Assembly: GCA_038087015.1 (NCBI GenBank) | Contig: JASBNA010000056.1 | Coordinates: 124,001 to 188,000 of the forward strand | Length of the DNA: 64,000 nucleotides | DNA from: Cerrena zonata | Taxonomy: Eukaryota > Basidiomycota > Agaricomycetes > Polyporales > Cerrenaceae | Reading direction: 5' to 3' | In this document: piece after piece, positions 19,422-32,700 of the stretch | Numbering within the stretch: the stretch's first letter is position 1 | How the letters are laid out: each line of letters begins with the position of its first letter | The notes under the pieces: generated by a model | The model's database searches: none | Told to the model about the DNA's origin: nothing | What the model saw: the letters and a program-made list of their open reading frames with translations, nothing else | Program-made: the position numbers and the translations under genes

Positions 19422-19785
19422 TTTTTTTTTATTCGCATCTCTTACTTATAAACTTTATAAAACTACAAACTTCTTCCTACCTGGTAGCCTGAAGAATACA
19501 AAAGTTTACGTGACTTCCATTTGTATTTCCCTCTATTGAAACCAGTTCCAAGTTGCAAAAACTCATGACTAAAAGCCTACTCTCATTGGCTCAAATTGGG
19601 GTAGCAAATGCAATGAAGGGTTTCTCCACTTGAGTCTTTTTTTTGTCTCATCATTATACAAGACTTCTTACAAATACATCGAAAGGGCTAGGTTGACAAT
19701 TAGTAAGTCTATAATAAGTGTAAGTGCAATAATTATGTAAGTGAGAAGTAAAATACAATGGTAATCTAAAAAGTCTGGAAGTGGA
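19422..19785. other. Intergenic region
   Basis: 364 bases between the unrecognised gene and the SEC23 stop. T-rich tracts at about 19423-19432 and 19638-19646. No gene or RNA supported. Confidence 0.5.
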
Positions 19786-22251
19786 TCACTTCTTTGCAAT
19801 GACAATTCTTTGAATATGGTCCATATACAGTTGTAAGCTGATATCGTCTGTGAGGACATCAAGTTGAGTATTTATGGATGAACCATACATATGGTTTGGA
19901 TTAGTAGCATAGCTTGTGGAAGGGTTAAGTTTAGCCATTAAGAATCTGGCTTGAGAACCACCTTCATCACAATCAATGAATCTAGGCAATGGGAATCGGT
20001 CCATTAAGATTTCCATTGCTTCTCTTTTAGGTGCTTCTAAAAATGCTTTGAAATATTCATATCCTTCGAGGTTATGATAATTTGCTTTTCTCCATTCAGT
20101 AACTTTTGAACCATGATAGATCAAAATTTGGAAAAATGTATCTAGTAACAAAATTTTTTGAGAACCAAGCGACATAGAGTCTAATAACACTGGTTCTGGA
20201 TCGTTATTGACTTCACCAGTTGTTTCATCGACAGAGCCATAAGTATCCACATCGTACGATAATAAGCTTGGTTGGATCATAATAAGCGAGTTGGTAACAT
20301 CTTCATGCATAAAAACATGGCGGACATAACTGGTTTCATCAGGAGAGTTATTGAAAACTTGTATGAATTGAGATCTTCTCAAGTGATACATAAATTGTGG
20401 TAACATGGCGTAGGTAGAAGATAATTTGAATGACTCAAGTCTACCTTTAGTATAAATGGCAAATCTAGTACAGAAATCAACAAGAACTTTATCCAATTGT
20501 TTTAAAATTGCAGCTGATTCCACAACTGTTTTAGCATTTGTATCTGGATTATTCGATAATTGTAACTTATTAATTGCATCACGAGCCAAAATCACCAATG
20601 CTGTTTCTTGATCAAATCCACTTTCTAAGTTAACCAAGTCTGAATCCGCAATAACTGACAAGGGAATCGTTGTAACTTTTAATCTCAATTCACCAGAAGG
20701 ATGTTGATAATGGAAAATGTATTGTATGAAAGTAGCTCCAAACCCACTGGAGTCTAATTTATCGAAATAAATCGCATAAGTAGACTGCGGGCTAACATTG
20801 AATAGTTTCCAAGAATTAGTATTACTCTCTCCAATAGGTTGACTAGAAACTGATTGTTCAATATATCGATTACTTTTGTTATAAGGTAGAGACGTAGCAT
20901 TACCAATTAAACCTTGAATCTTTAAGTCTTTAGAAATTCTTACTTCTAAAGTTGCATTAAAACCCATATCCAAGTACTCTCCTTCTTCTGGTTGATTTTC
21001 ATCATTATTATCCAGTATTGGTTGTTGTTTTTGGAAAAACTTAATGAAACTTTGTTTGAAAATTGAAGTGTTGAAAGAATCACTCATGATAACAACACCA
21101 CCAGTTTTATAGCAAACTTCATCCATTTCATACAAGCCTACTTGATCATAACTTCCAATGAAGAAATTACAACTTAAACCCAACTTTACAAGGTTGGAGG
21201 TGATTTTCTTATAAAACTTTTTAGCGTTTGTCACCAAGGAAAAATCAACCTTAGTGTTATGTCTTGAAGTAATAGGATTAGGAACAGAAGGTAATTGTAA
21301 CTTATTTGAGCGATCAATATCATGGTGAGATCTCATTGGTTCTTTCAAGTATTCTCCAACTATTTTACCAGGTCCATAAGTACATGCACCAGCAACGAAG
21401 GTAAGAATATGGCCACCGGTGGTACCATGGTTTCCTAATATGGAAGTTAAAAGTAAAGATGCAATATTTAAAGCTGATCCAGTAGCACGTAAAGGTCTTT
21501 GCTTCATTGTATGATGAGGAAAGGTATTAGTGACTAAACTTTCAATTATGGAAGAGATTTGGTATTCAGCCATATTGATCGACAGTAAAAACATATCGGC
21601 AATAGGACCGAAGAGCTGAGACTCGGATTGATGCTTCAAGTTCGACAGTAAAATACCCAATGATTTTTGCAATTGTTCAAGGTTATAATCTTTATTCCCA
21701 TTGAAAGTATGAATTTTGGGTCCATTCATAGGATTGACTTCATGAATCTGGACATGTTTACCGTAAGAAATAAACCCCACCAAAGCATTTTCGGGTAATT
21801 GAGATAATGAAAGAAGTATAGACTCTTTTAAAGACTGATAAGCATCTTCAACATCTTCAACTTCAAAACAAGTATCAACCACATAAAAAAATATAGGAGG
21901 AAATTTGCTCAATCTTCCAGTCACATATTCGATGGTGCTGGAATCAGGATTAATAGATAATGGGAAGTTCCCATTAGCATCTTGCTCCAAAACATTACCA
22001 AATTCACAAAATTGACAATACCAAACGCCAGAATTGGCCACAACATAAGGATTCAAAAACGAAAAACATTGTCTGCATCTTAGTATCTGGGATTTGTCTG
22101 CCAATGGACAAGGCTGAGGACTCTTGTTATTAAGAGGCGTATACATCGAAGCCAATGGAATTACATTACGTTGATGTTGAAGTTTGGATTTTGGTAACGT
22201 ATTCCAGGATAATCGGACCCCATCGACGTCTTCTCTTGCTTCGAAATCCAT
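19786..22251 (-). CDS. Sec23 family COPII coat GTPase-activating protein (possibly a second, diverged paralogue)
   Basis: From Met at 22251 (MDFEAREDVDGVRLSWNTLP), where Sec23 homology begins, the protein has 821 residues; nine extra upstream codons reach 22278. A Zn-ribbon (LRCRQC...WYCQFC, C-x2-C-x17-C-x2-C) is followed by the trunk domain, beta-sandwich, helical and gelsolin domains. The FPLPRFIDCDEGGSQARFL motif contains the Sar1-activating Arg. Sec23 with Sec24 forms the inner COPII coat and triggers GTP hydrolysis on Sar1. The zinc-finger neighbourhood and trunk are more diverged than expected for the main Sec23 of a yeast, and some CTG-clade species carry two genes, so this could be the second copy. 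Confidence 0.9.
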   Translation of the reverse strand: MDFEAREDVDGVRLSWNTLPKSKLQHQRNVIPLASMYTPLNNKSPQPCPLADKSQILRCRQCFSFLNPYVVANSGVWYCQFCEFGNVLEQDANGNFPLSINPDSSTIEYVTGRLSKFPPIFFYVVDTCFEVEDVEDAYQSLKESILLSLSQLPENALVGFISYGKHVQIHEVNPMNGPKIHTFNGNKDYNLEQLQKSLGILLSNLKHQSESQLFGPIADMFLLSINMAEYQISSIIESLVTNTFPHHTMKQRPLRATGSALNIASLLLTSILGNHGTTGGHILTFVAGACTYGPGKIVGEYLKEPMRSHHDIDRSNKLQLPSVPNPITSRHNTKVDFSLVTNAKKFYKKITSNLVKLGLSCNFFIGSYDQVGLYEMDEVCYKTGGVVIMSDSFNTSIFKQSFIKFFQKQQPILDNNDENQPEEGEYLDMGFNATLEVRISKDLKIQGLIGNATSLPYNKSNRYIEQSVSSQPIGESNTNSWKLFNVSPQSTYAIYFDKLDSSGFGATFIQYIFHYQHPSGELRLKVTTIPLSVIADSDLVNLESGFDQETALVILARDAINKLQLSNNPDTNAKTVVESAAILKQLDKVLVDFCTRFAIYTKGRLESFKLSSTYAMLPQFMYHLRRSQFIQVFNNSPDETSYVRHVFMHEDVTNSLIMIQPSLLSYDVDTYGSVDETTGEVNNDPEPVLLDSMSLGSQKILLLDTFFQILIYHGSKVTEWRKANYHNLEGYEYFKAFLEAPKREAMEILMDRFPLPRFIDCDEGGSQARFLMAKLNPSTSYATNPNHMYGSSINTQLDVLTDDISLQLYMDHIQRIVIAKK

Positions 22252-22517
22252 GCCTCGTTTCTTATCACGTTGATACAAGTATAAAGGTGGTTTTCCCTTC
22301 TCTTTGATGGAAAAGGGTTGTAATCTAGTGATCTAGTGACGTCCAACGAAAAAACTAGTGAAGAACCGAGCGAAAAGGAAGAATGAAAAAAAAAGACAGG
22401 AGAAAACAAAAAAAAAAAAAAAACGGGCGGAAAAAAGGTACGGCGAGATTCGGAGTTGAACCTTTTGGCTGTTAAAACTGTTCATATATACAAGAAAGGG
22501 CTATACAAAGTACACGA

Positions 22518-24131
22518 TTAGTTTCTGAAAACATCTTTCAACCCCCCAAACGGTAAGACGCTTTCAATACGGTCACTGCCGACAAACAACATGCATAGTC
22601 TGTCGATTCCACAACCCCAACCGCCAGTAGGAGGTAATCCGTATTCCAAGGAATTCACGTAGTTCCAATCAGGAATTAGGGATTCGTTATCATTGTAGTC
22701 TGCTTTTTGGACTTGCTGCAATTTGAACTTCTTTGCTTGTTCGAAAGGATTATTTTCTTCTTCATATGCGTTTATGTATTCTTTACCATTGATAAAGCAC
22801 TCGAATCTCAAGGAGATCTCGTACGAACGGGAAGAGTACGAGATATGGGTTGATTTGGCTAATGGAGATAGTTCTGCTGGTTGGTTGTAAAGGAAGACCG
22901 GGGTATTTGGGTGTTCTGAGGAGATGATTGGTTCGAGGTAGATTGAAGCAAGGTTATCGAGTAAAGAAGCAGAAGAAAGATTGGAAGGAAGAGACTGGTT
23001 TAATGCACGATGGTAATCGACCAAGCTTTCCGAGTCTAAAGTAGAAGGGAGGGTTTTGCCAGTTATGCTTTCTAAAGTTGGGATGAACTCATATTTTGGG
23101 AAGTTCCCCTTGGATAAGTTGACGAGATCTGGTAAATTTTTCTCGAGTAATGGTACATTAAGAGTAGACAAATCAAGGTATAGACGTTGGAATAAGTTCT
23201 CGGTAATATCGATTAGTTCTGGTAACGAAGTGTACGCTTGATAGAACTCACAGGTGGTGAATTCAGGGTTATGGGTTGAGTCAATACCTTCATTTCTGAA
23301 ACTGACCCCGATTTCAAAAATCTTTTCAAATCCACCAATGACCATTTTTTTCAACCAAAGTTCCGGGGCCACTCTTAGCTGAAGTGGCTGGTTTTGGAAA
23401 AAACTGTTCTTCAGATGAGTGGTGAATGGTTGGGCGTTGGCCCCAGTCCCGGCTCCAGTTAGGATTGGAGTTTGGACCTCTAAATATTGTTTCTTCAAGA
23501 AAAATGTCCTAATGGATTGAATTATATGGGATCTTATTTTCATAGTGTCGATAGAGTCCTGGTTTACCAAGTAGTTGAGGACCCGGTTGGTATTGATTTT
23601 AGATTTCTGGGTCAATTCTTCTGGAATCATGGTTGAGTTAAGACATGGGGTTAAGATTCTAATTGGTTGACTAAGTTTTAGTGATAACTCCCCGACATTA
23701 GTTGTCGAAGGGTAACCAATCCCACTTATTATATCACCTTTTCGAAAAAATGAGTGCAATTGATGGAACTCATCTTTGCTTAAGTTCATCAATTTATTAT
23801 TTGCCAATATTTGTAATTTTGAATCTCCTTGTATAACATCAATAAAATACATTCCTTTCCCACTGGCCCTGATTGATCTTATCTTCCCTTCTACCTGGTA
23901 TAGTTCGGGGAATCTTTTGTTGTCATATTGATTGAAATCGTGATGGCTCCATTGATTTACGAATTCCGGGATCTTGAGCATTCGTGTGCCTCTGGTGGAT
24001 TGAATCGGTGGATAGTAACTCTGGGGGTCCTCCGCTATAAGTTTCTTTCGAGCAGCATGCCCAAGTCTATCTGATTCTATCTTTGATATCGAATAGTAAC
24101 GACTGAACCGTCTTAAAGGTAGTCTATACAT
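22518..24131 (-). CDS. MSK1: Mitochondrial lysyl-tRNA synthetase
   Basis: A 537-residue class II aminoacyl-tRNA synthetase. The N-terminus (MYRLPLRRFSRYYSISK) is a mitochondrial presequence. An OB-fold anticodon-binding domain (about residues 75-170) leads to the catalytic core: motif 2 in FRNEGIDSTHNPEFTTCEFY, and motif 3 in PPTGGWGCGIDRLCMLF near the C-terminus. The T-H-N-P-E-F-T signature and the G-x-G-I-D-R motif mark LysRS. The mitochondrial form is inferred from the presequence and the divergent N-terminal domain. Confidence 0.93.
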   Translation of the reverse strand: MYRLPLRRFSRYYSISKIESDRLGHAARKKLIAEDPQSYYPPIQSTRGTRMLKIPEFVNQWSHHDFNQYDNKRFPELYQVEGKIRSIRASGKGMYFIDVIQGDSKLQILANNKLMNLSKDEFHQLHSFFRKGDIISGIGYPSTTNVGELSLKLSQPIRILTPCLNSTMIPEELTQKSKINTNRVLNYLVNQDSIDTMKIRSHIIQSIRTFFLKKQYLEVQTPILTGAGTGANAQPFTTHLKNSFFQNQPLQLRVAPELWLKKMVIGGFEKIFEIGVSFRNEGIDSTHNPEFTTCEFYQAYTSLPELIDITENLFQRLYLDLSTLNVPLLEKNLPDLVNLSKGNFPKYEFIPTLESITGKTLPSTLDSESLVDYHRALNQSLPSNLSSASLLDNLASIYLEPIISSEHPNTPVFLYNQPAELSPLAKSTHISYSSRSYEISLRFECFINGKEYINAYEEENNPFEQAKKFKLQQVQKADYNDNESLIPDWNYVNSLEYGLPPTGGWGCGIDRLCMLFVGSDRIESVLPFGGLKDVFRN

Positions 24132-26620
24132 TACTTTCCCCCGTTGACTTAGTAGTTATTATAGAACGAGTATTGAAAATTTTCGTCCCAAGCGAAAAAT
24201 CCCAAAAGACCCGCACCTCTCAGACCTGGGCCTAATCTCCGTTAATAGCCATCTTCTATTTTTTTATTACATCATAATACCGATATGGGTGCAACAAAGA
24301 TTAAACTTCTGCAGGGAACCATTTAATTGGACCAGGTGAGCGAGCTTGAATCTATATCGTGATGGTGTCTAACCATAATCTTTTTATGGGCAGCGGTACC
24401 TAGTAAAAGATACCAAGAACACCAACTTGCCTATATGGCCAGGATGAGGTGAGCATACAAGGTGGAAGACTCTAGTGACTACTGAATCTTGGGTTTTATA
24501 GAAGAAGTATTCGTTATGAAGGTTTGTTAAGAGTCAGCCAACAAGTCCGAATCCCTCTGACGTAAACCACTTTGAATATACCATCAAAGTGGTATATTAT
24601 GGTTTGCTTATTGCCCCATTTCGATAGGTACCAGTGGCTGGAGATGTACAAATACGAAACAGAAACCGAGTACGGCAATACATGGCTTTTTTGACAGAGA
24701 CTGGGTGTTGTTAATGATTCACTGGAGGATGCCACCAGTGTTGCTCAAACCCCATTTTTGTAGGTCCAACTACATCACTCAAGCTCTTCTTTAGGTGGTA
24801 TTTTGACCATTGGTAGGTATGTACAAGTGAAGTGATTGAGTTTGCACTTAATACTTTTACACATCAATGAATATAAAATATCAGCTCATTTATCTTAGCG
24901 TTTAAGCCAATGAAAAAGTCAAATGAACATACTTATTCAACTTCCCATGATATTACTTACGATTTCATCATTTTTTCTCCACTCAGTTAACTACTGGAGA
25001 ATCTGTATATTTGATAAACAATCAATATACGATCCTGGGAATGGTGCACAAAACTCTACGCTGTAGCTAAAAGAGGAGTACCTCAAAACAGCAGATATTA
25101 AGAGCCTCTGGCCTAACCAAAGTACAATTTTCGGCCAATCGATATATCTTACGTGAAGAAGAAGTTGCAAAAAAGATTCCCGACCATTTACCAACATTTC
25201 CGGTTATTTTCTTACATCATACCGACGCAAGTATATGATGTTATTCAAGAATGAGTGTATCGCGCCATCGGGGGTGTTGATGGTCATACACCTTGTAGCT
25301 TCGGGTATGATTTCGTTCAAGAGTTTGGGTGCTCGTGCTTAGTTAATTGTATGGCGAGCTTGTATTCAGTAATTGATCCAGATACCGGCTCAACTACTTA
25401 CAGTCTTATCGTCCACCCAATCTCTTAGACGAAAATACAAAACCAACCCTCTGCACTCCATTGTGCTTTCAATATAGTACGGCTGCAAAATGATAAATTC
25501 AATTCCCTATACGTGCCGGGGGGCAACATGCACCCGTGCACCAGGACGCAAAATTAACGAGATCACAAAAAAATTGGAGCGCGTTTTCTGTTGATGTTTT
25601 CAGTTTCTTCAAGATTCGGTTAGTTTGTAATAGAATTACGAATAATGTCAGATCAATACAATGGCATTAGACGGAGAGAAAGGGGGTGCGCCATTCGTCG
25701 TCTAGCCAGTTGTTAAGGTTGGCTGATTCAGGCACATAAAGTATGTTCATGTAACTACAAGTCAAATCAAAAAAAAGCAAAATCAAATCAAAACAGAAAA
25801 AAAAAAAACAAATAGCCGCCGAAAACAGTAAAAAGCGACAGCGTCAAAACAAAAAAATACACGTCTCAACCACCTTCTCTTCAACTTAACTACTACTTTC
25901 TCTTCTATTAATAGACAATAGATCTTTATACCAGTCAATAGACCTACCTCCATCACTGCTGCCGGCCGGAACAATCAGTCAAACAATCGCTCAGACTTCC
26001 AAACATACCTTTAGCTCTGTAGTACATGTACGTGAGTCTATGCTGATTTAACCGCCGCCTACTAACACTCGAGTTTTAGATATCCACCGCTGGTCTATCG
26101 CGTGGAACACCCTATTATTTGCTCCAACTCACAATCTCCGCTTCTTACAAGGTTGACATTCTCAAACATTGCCCTTTGTAACTGGAGCTGGCAAGTTGTT
26201 TACGTGTTTTGTCGTGTTTGACTTTGGCTTTTGCTAGTCCTTTCTCAGAGTTTTTTTTTGCTACTCATAGTTGTTTTGTGTTTGGGTCCTTTTTTTTTTC
26301 AATTGATTTGAAAAATTGTTAGTTTTTGCTGATTTGGGTATTGTGCTCTTGTTTCGTCGCTATTTTTTTGGTTGGTTTCACTGTTTTTCCCGGTGGGTAC
26401 ATTCATACACACTGTGTTTTTACGTGCTTTTGGTTGTGCTGCTTTTTTGTTGTACTTTTTTTGTTAGTGCGTTTGATTGTTGAAGAACGAACAAACAAAA
26501 CAACAATTTTTGGTGCTCTCATAATTTTGCCTAATCGTTCATTGATTTGTTGATCTTCTGCAGTCGTTTTCCGGTAGTGTGTTTTTTGGTTCTTGATTCT
26601 CTCTCTCTTTTTTTTTTTTT

Positions 26621-26656
<36 letters not shown>

Positions 26657-26763
26657 CCTCTCCTTCCTCCCGTTTTCCTCTTTTTTCATCTTCTTTCTGG
26701 TTCTACTTCAGCTTCAACTACTTCACCTCCTTTACTCAACTTCCCAAAGACAACCAACTCAAC
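24132..26763. other. 2.6 kb gene-free region upstream of BEM2
   Basis: Exceptionally long for this compact genome. No frame over 80 codons has protein-like content, and I see no tRNA. It contains a Rap1-like palindrome copy at 25528-25544 (ATGCACCCGTGCACCAG, inverted relative to 10869-10885), poly-purine and poly-pyrimidine tracts, and a near-continuous T tract at 26610-26656 directly before BEM2. It could be a large regulatory region, a long leader, a non-coding RNA locus, or a lost gene. Confidence 0.5.
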
Positions 26764-29700
26764 ATGAGGAAGATTTGGTCCCTGAGAAAAGATAAGGACA
26801 AGAGGAAGTCCATGTCAGGAGCTTCAATCTCTTACCAAACTTCTAGCCCAAGTCCTCTCAGTCATTCAAGCCATAACCATCCTGCTAATCATAAACCTTC
26901 AATCACTTCGATTGATTCTGCTCCAGAATTTGATCCAAACGGCTCAATTATATCTTATGATACCTCTGATTATCCAAACAATACCTATGATGATTATCCG
27001 ACTCTAGCCAATTCAACTATTAGTAGTATTCCCGAAGCAACTACTTTAAATAGTCATAATAATTTGAATTTTAATAATTATCATCTAAATTCTAATCATA
27101 ATCATTCCTTATCAAGTACTTCTCAATTAAACAAATCATACTTGTCTACCTCCCCAACCTCAACTACTCATGATTTAAATTATAATAATTCAATTAGTAA
27201 AAAAACAGTTAGTTCTTTAATTAAACCTGATTATGATACTAAATTAATTAAACATAATTGGTTAAATGTCATTGTTAATTCTCATTCAGTTAATGAAATA
27301 AGTGAACAAACTTTAAAAGTTTGCCGTGCAGAATTAAAGGGATCTCACTTATATTTATATAAACCTTCTCCAACTTTGAATATAAAATCTTTCAGAATCG
27401 ATGGTCAACAACAGCAACAACAACAATCAATTCTCAATGATGAACCAGTCAATCAACAGGTCACTGCTCCTCCTCAAGTAGCGGCTTCTCCTTCAATTAA
27501 TGCTCCACCTACTCCTGCAAATAATCAACAACTGTCATTCTCCCCAGATTTATTCAAAAATTCAAATGGTTCTAATTTAACCCTTCAAGAATTAACTGCT
27601 CCTTCCACTCCTCAAATTAATCATCCGGCAATTCATACTCCTCCTCCTCCTGTTTCAATCAATGATGACATAATAATAACTTATTTCCAAACTACTATAC
27701 CCCATCCAGATTTAAAATTTGAAGAAACTCCAGAATCTTTTAAATTATTACTGTCCCTGATCCTGTTACAAACGACCGTTCCAAGTCGTTCAAATTCAAC
27801 TACTAGTAATTCAATGAGTACACCGACTCCACCCACCACGGGCGGTTCGTCTCTTGAATCTATAATACATTTTTTTCTTTTCGCTCCTGGTGATCCATCA
27901 AAATATACTTCTTCAATTAATCAATTAATTCAAACTTTACCATTATTTCCAAATTTCGGTAAGATCTTGAAACTTATTCATTTATTCCTTTTTTATCTTT
28001 TAGACATTGATGCACCAACTTCAAAATTTATCAATCAATCTTTCGATATCTCTTTATTAACAAATAGATTAATCCAATTATTTAAAAATATTGATTCAAA
28101 TTTTAGTGGATTCTTATTGAAATCCGATATAGCTCCTTATATTTTGAAGATTTTGGAAACTTTAACCGATCATTGTTCTACAAAAGATGATTTGGCTACC
28201 TTGATTCAAACTTTCAAATCAACAATGTTATTAAAACAACAACTGTTGATTAATTTGGTTAATCATGATTCATTATCTGGTTCTGATAATCCTTTACAAG
28301 ATTTGAATTCAACTATTTTTATGAATGATATTAATTTATTTGATATGGCAACTGCTATTTCAACAATTGATTTGAATTTTTTTGAAAAATGGAATTCAAA
28401 TTTTGATAAATCCTTATTATTAACTAGCTCCTTGAATAATTCATCAAATGGAGTTGGTGGAGATTTTTTCTATAAGAAAAATCCTCTCATCTTTAATAAT
28501 GATAACCATATTCATTATTTATCAAAATTATTAATTAATCATTTGTTTATTGAAAATGTTAATGCTAATGGGTCTTCACATTCTTTAGAGAAAAAGGCTA
28601 GATTATTAGAAAAATGGATTGATTTGGGTTGTTTATTGGATAAATCTGGTAATATGTCTTCTTGGTTAGGTATTTCTTCAATTATCTTATCTCAACCAGT
28701 ACTTCGTTTAACAAAAATTTGGGCTCTTGTCTCTCCTGACTATATTAAATTATTGAAAAATGATTGGTCTCCAGTTTTATTTGAATTAGATAGAAGACAT
28801 TTGGCTAATGGTGGTACAAGCATAGTTGATGAGGGTATTTCCAAGAATAAAAAACATGATGGTTCTTCACCTTCTGATTCTCCAATTGAAAAACTGGAAG
28901 ATTTCATCTCAAAAGATTCGTATCATATCATGGCTCCTCGTGGTTTAGGTAAAATTTATCCAAAAGAGAAAGTCATACCGTTCTTTGGTGATTTGGTGAT
29001 TAATAATTCTTCCTCAACTAATATTAATGATTTAGAATCTATTTGGAAAAGAGTTAATTATCTGTTTAGTAGATGGAATGAATATTTGTCAAATTTGAAA
29101 AATTTTGGTAAAATCATTAAATATAATGAAGATGTTTTGAAACGTTATGATAACATGGGATTTATTTTTTCAAATGAAAGCTTGAATCAAGTTTTATACT
29201 TGGGAGCTAATTCAAATTCATCCAATTTGGAAGATATTCCTCCTAATGCATTTGAAGATATGGATAATTCAAATAATTCACCAAAGAAAAATTCTAAAGT
29301 TAATCAAAATTTACAATCTAAATTGCTTCGTCTTATAGAAATTAATTGTGAATCAACCAGTTTAGAAAAGATAATGAAATTATCATTAACTTTAGAACCT
29401 GAATTACCTGAGGCATATCTTAAAGTTCCGCCAATTTCAAACACTTCTTTACGTCACCCTTCGAATGCAAGTTATACTATTCCTGAAGTTAAAACTCCAC
29501 TGCCTTCAACTTTAACCTTCAAATTGAATAATTCAAGCTCCTCCAATTTATCGATTCACTCAAATGATTCTTCAAATTCAATCAATACCACCGCAACAGA
29601 CGCTACTAATTCAACTAATTACCAATCTTCAAATTCTAACTCTAATTCAAATAACTACTCCCATTCGAGATCTCATACTCATTCCTTCTCAACTGGTTCG

Positions 29701-32700
29701 GTGGGACTTCCAAGTACTAGTTCAAGTAAAAGTATTGATGAAAATAATCCAGCTTCAAGAATTCCAATTTTTAATAATCATTATTTCAAACTTAATTTAT
29801 CAAAGTATGATGATTTGACAGTTTTGGCTAATGGTTCAACTAACGTCTCAAACTCAATTACTCATGATCCAAGACTACAATTCCACCATACAGATGGACC
29901 AATTGATAAACATAATGTTGTTATCGATGACGACTTGACTTTTAGAATTGATGATTTTGTTAGTGATTTAGATAATTCTTTGGTTACAGCAGGTACTTCA
30001 AATACTTATGACGATGTTGGTGATAATGAAGATGCTGATGGTGATGTTCCGGGATTAGGTATTGATGTTGATGATATTTTAAATTCTGATAAATTTAATA
30101 ATTTTAGTATAAGTGCTACAAATTCACCAAATCCTAATGAAAATAAGCAACTGGGTAATGCTAATAACAATGGTAACACTTCTAATGAAGAGAAGGCCAA
30201 AAATCATGCAAGCTTTGGAGCAATTTCATCAGACTCTTCTCACCTCCGTAATTCTCATGGGCAAAGTTTTAAGTATATTCCGAAGTATGCTTCTATCGAT
30301 AAATTGATTGATTTATTATTGATTGATTCAAAATATTTTGATGAATTAATCTCATTAGATTTGACTGAATATAGATTTGTTTTCCTATTGAATTATAACT
30401 CATTCATTAGTACCAGAGTGTTGTTAGATAAATTGGCTCATCGTTTCATTAATTCAGGTAATGCTGTTATCTCAGTTATGAAAAAACTTTACATGATGAG
30501 AAGTGGTAGCTTTGATAATAATTTTGGCGAATTTCCAAATTGGAATATTGATACTTCTATTGATTTGAATGAGTTGGGCGACGTTGATTATGAATTATTA
30601 TTAAAGATTCAAATTAATATCTTGAAAATATTAATTGTTTTGATTAATAATTTTTATTCGAACTTCGCAACTGATTTAACCAACAAGAAAATCTTGATCA
30701 AGTTATTGAAGTTATACAGTAATGAAATATTGCAATGGTATAATTCCAACAAAATTGATGCAAGTTTGGAGAAGTCTTTTGAAAGTTTAGTTAATTATTA
30801 CAAGAAATTGAAAAAGTTATTTGTTAAAAAGACTTATAGACCGGTGGAGATTCTGAAATTTGACGAATACTTAATTAATGAATTTAAATTCAATAATTCA
30901 TTACACGAAGTTCCAATGAATAGAAATTTACCGGGCCATAAGAATATAAATAAAATTGAAAAATTTTTACATAAGTTCAACAAACTTTTAACTGTCTTTT
31001 ATAAGGGCATCAAAGCTGAAGATTGGATAAAAATTTACAAGACAATTGAAAATCAGTTCGAAAACCACTCATTATTGGATTTCAATTTACAAAGAAATTC
31101 AAGTAATGATGATAATTTGATGATCTCTAATGTTTTTACATTCTTTGAGTCCTTAACGGATCCATTAGAAAAACGCTTGCTCTTAAAGAAATTCCCACTT
31201 GTGTTCCGAAAATTATTCAAGTTGTATTATAAATTTAGAAGTTACTTGTTGATCCAATTGTCTGACTTGAACATAACCGTTGAGGAACGTCTAGATCGTA
31301 TGAAGACCTTATTGATTATGACAAAGATCTCAAAGTTGAAGATGAGCGATAATCAATTTGTTTTTGAAGGTGACAGAGATAACATACCATCCTGTATCGA
31401 AAGTGCTATTACAAATGTCATTTATTCTCCTGAATCAAGATCTTTCACCAATTTATGGATTAAAGCTTCTAATGCATTAATAAATTATCCTGATCTTAAC
31501 AGCAACGTTGGCAATGGCTCTAATCAAAACAGCTTCAATGACCTCAATAGTTTACTTCCTCCAAATATAAAATATTCTGACTTGATTATGAATCATGAAC
31601 CTTTATTACCATGTTTCGGTTGGATTATAGAAAATTTAATTGAGACTAATAAATGCCCAAGCTTCCACCACGCAGTAATAAACTTTAATAAGAGGTATTT
31701 GATTTATAAGCTTATCAAAGAATTAAGTGTTGAAGATATCGATTCTGGAGATGAAGTCAGTTATCATGATACCAGGGAGTTTGAGTTTTTATTGAAACTT
31801 GATGAATCATTAGCAACGAATCAACATTTAAGAGACTTCTCCAATTTAGAGAAAGACAAAGTTAAGCTCTTCCGTCTAGTTTTGAGAGATCAACATAAGA
31901 TTTTGATGATTGATAATAAGAAAAAACAAGTGAAAGAAAATAAGGATTTAAACTCAAGTAATTCCAACGGTATTGGATTGAGTAGTAGTAATCCTAATAA
32001 TAATTCTTTGAGCAAGAAAACTTCTACATCAAGTCTTAGACGTCAATCCTTGTCTTATAAATCTAACTCTTCATCTAGATTTAAGATAAGTGGTTTGTTT
32101 CAACAAAACTAGGCCATTTTCTCTTAATGTGTCAGGTTTATCAAATCAATCTGATAGGGTGGTAAGTGCGAAAGAATTACCGAATATTGAAAATCATCAA
32201 GACTTTAAGCAAAAACCGTTTTTGGTAATTCCATTGAAGAACAAAAAGGTTTTCCCTGTTTATTTATTACCATTATGTTTCAAAATTGATTCTGAGACTT
32301 CTAATGATGATTACTTCTTCCAAGCTCCTAATGAAATCGACTTAAATGACTGGTTAGTGAAATTAAATTACGCAAACAGACATTGGTTTTACTCTAGATT
32401 GATTAACTTGAAGTCTAATCATAACTACACCACTTTTGGTATTCCAATCAATGTTCTTTGTAATCGAGAACAGTCCTCTTCCCCTAGAGTATTGGACTTG
32501 ATTTTTGAAGAAATTGAAAATGAAGGTTTGAAAGATATAGGTGTTTACAGAATCAGTTCTTCAATTAGTGAATTAAACCATTTGAAGACAACAATTGATA
32601 AAACTGGTACTGTTAACTTTAATGATAAAGCTTACGATGTTCATACTTTAACAAGTTGTGTGAAGTCTTACTTCAGAGAGTTGCCTGATGCCTTATTAAC

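Noticed and set aside
24514..25974. Several short leftward frames in the long gap before BEM2
   Set aside because: Random composition and no start context or conserved motif.
26593..26763. 57-codon N-terminal extension of BEM2
   Set aside because: It translates a poly-T tract into Phe runs; homology and composition begin at ATG 26764.
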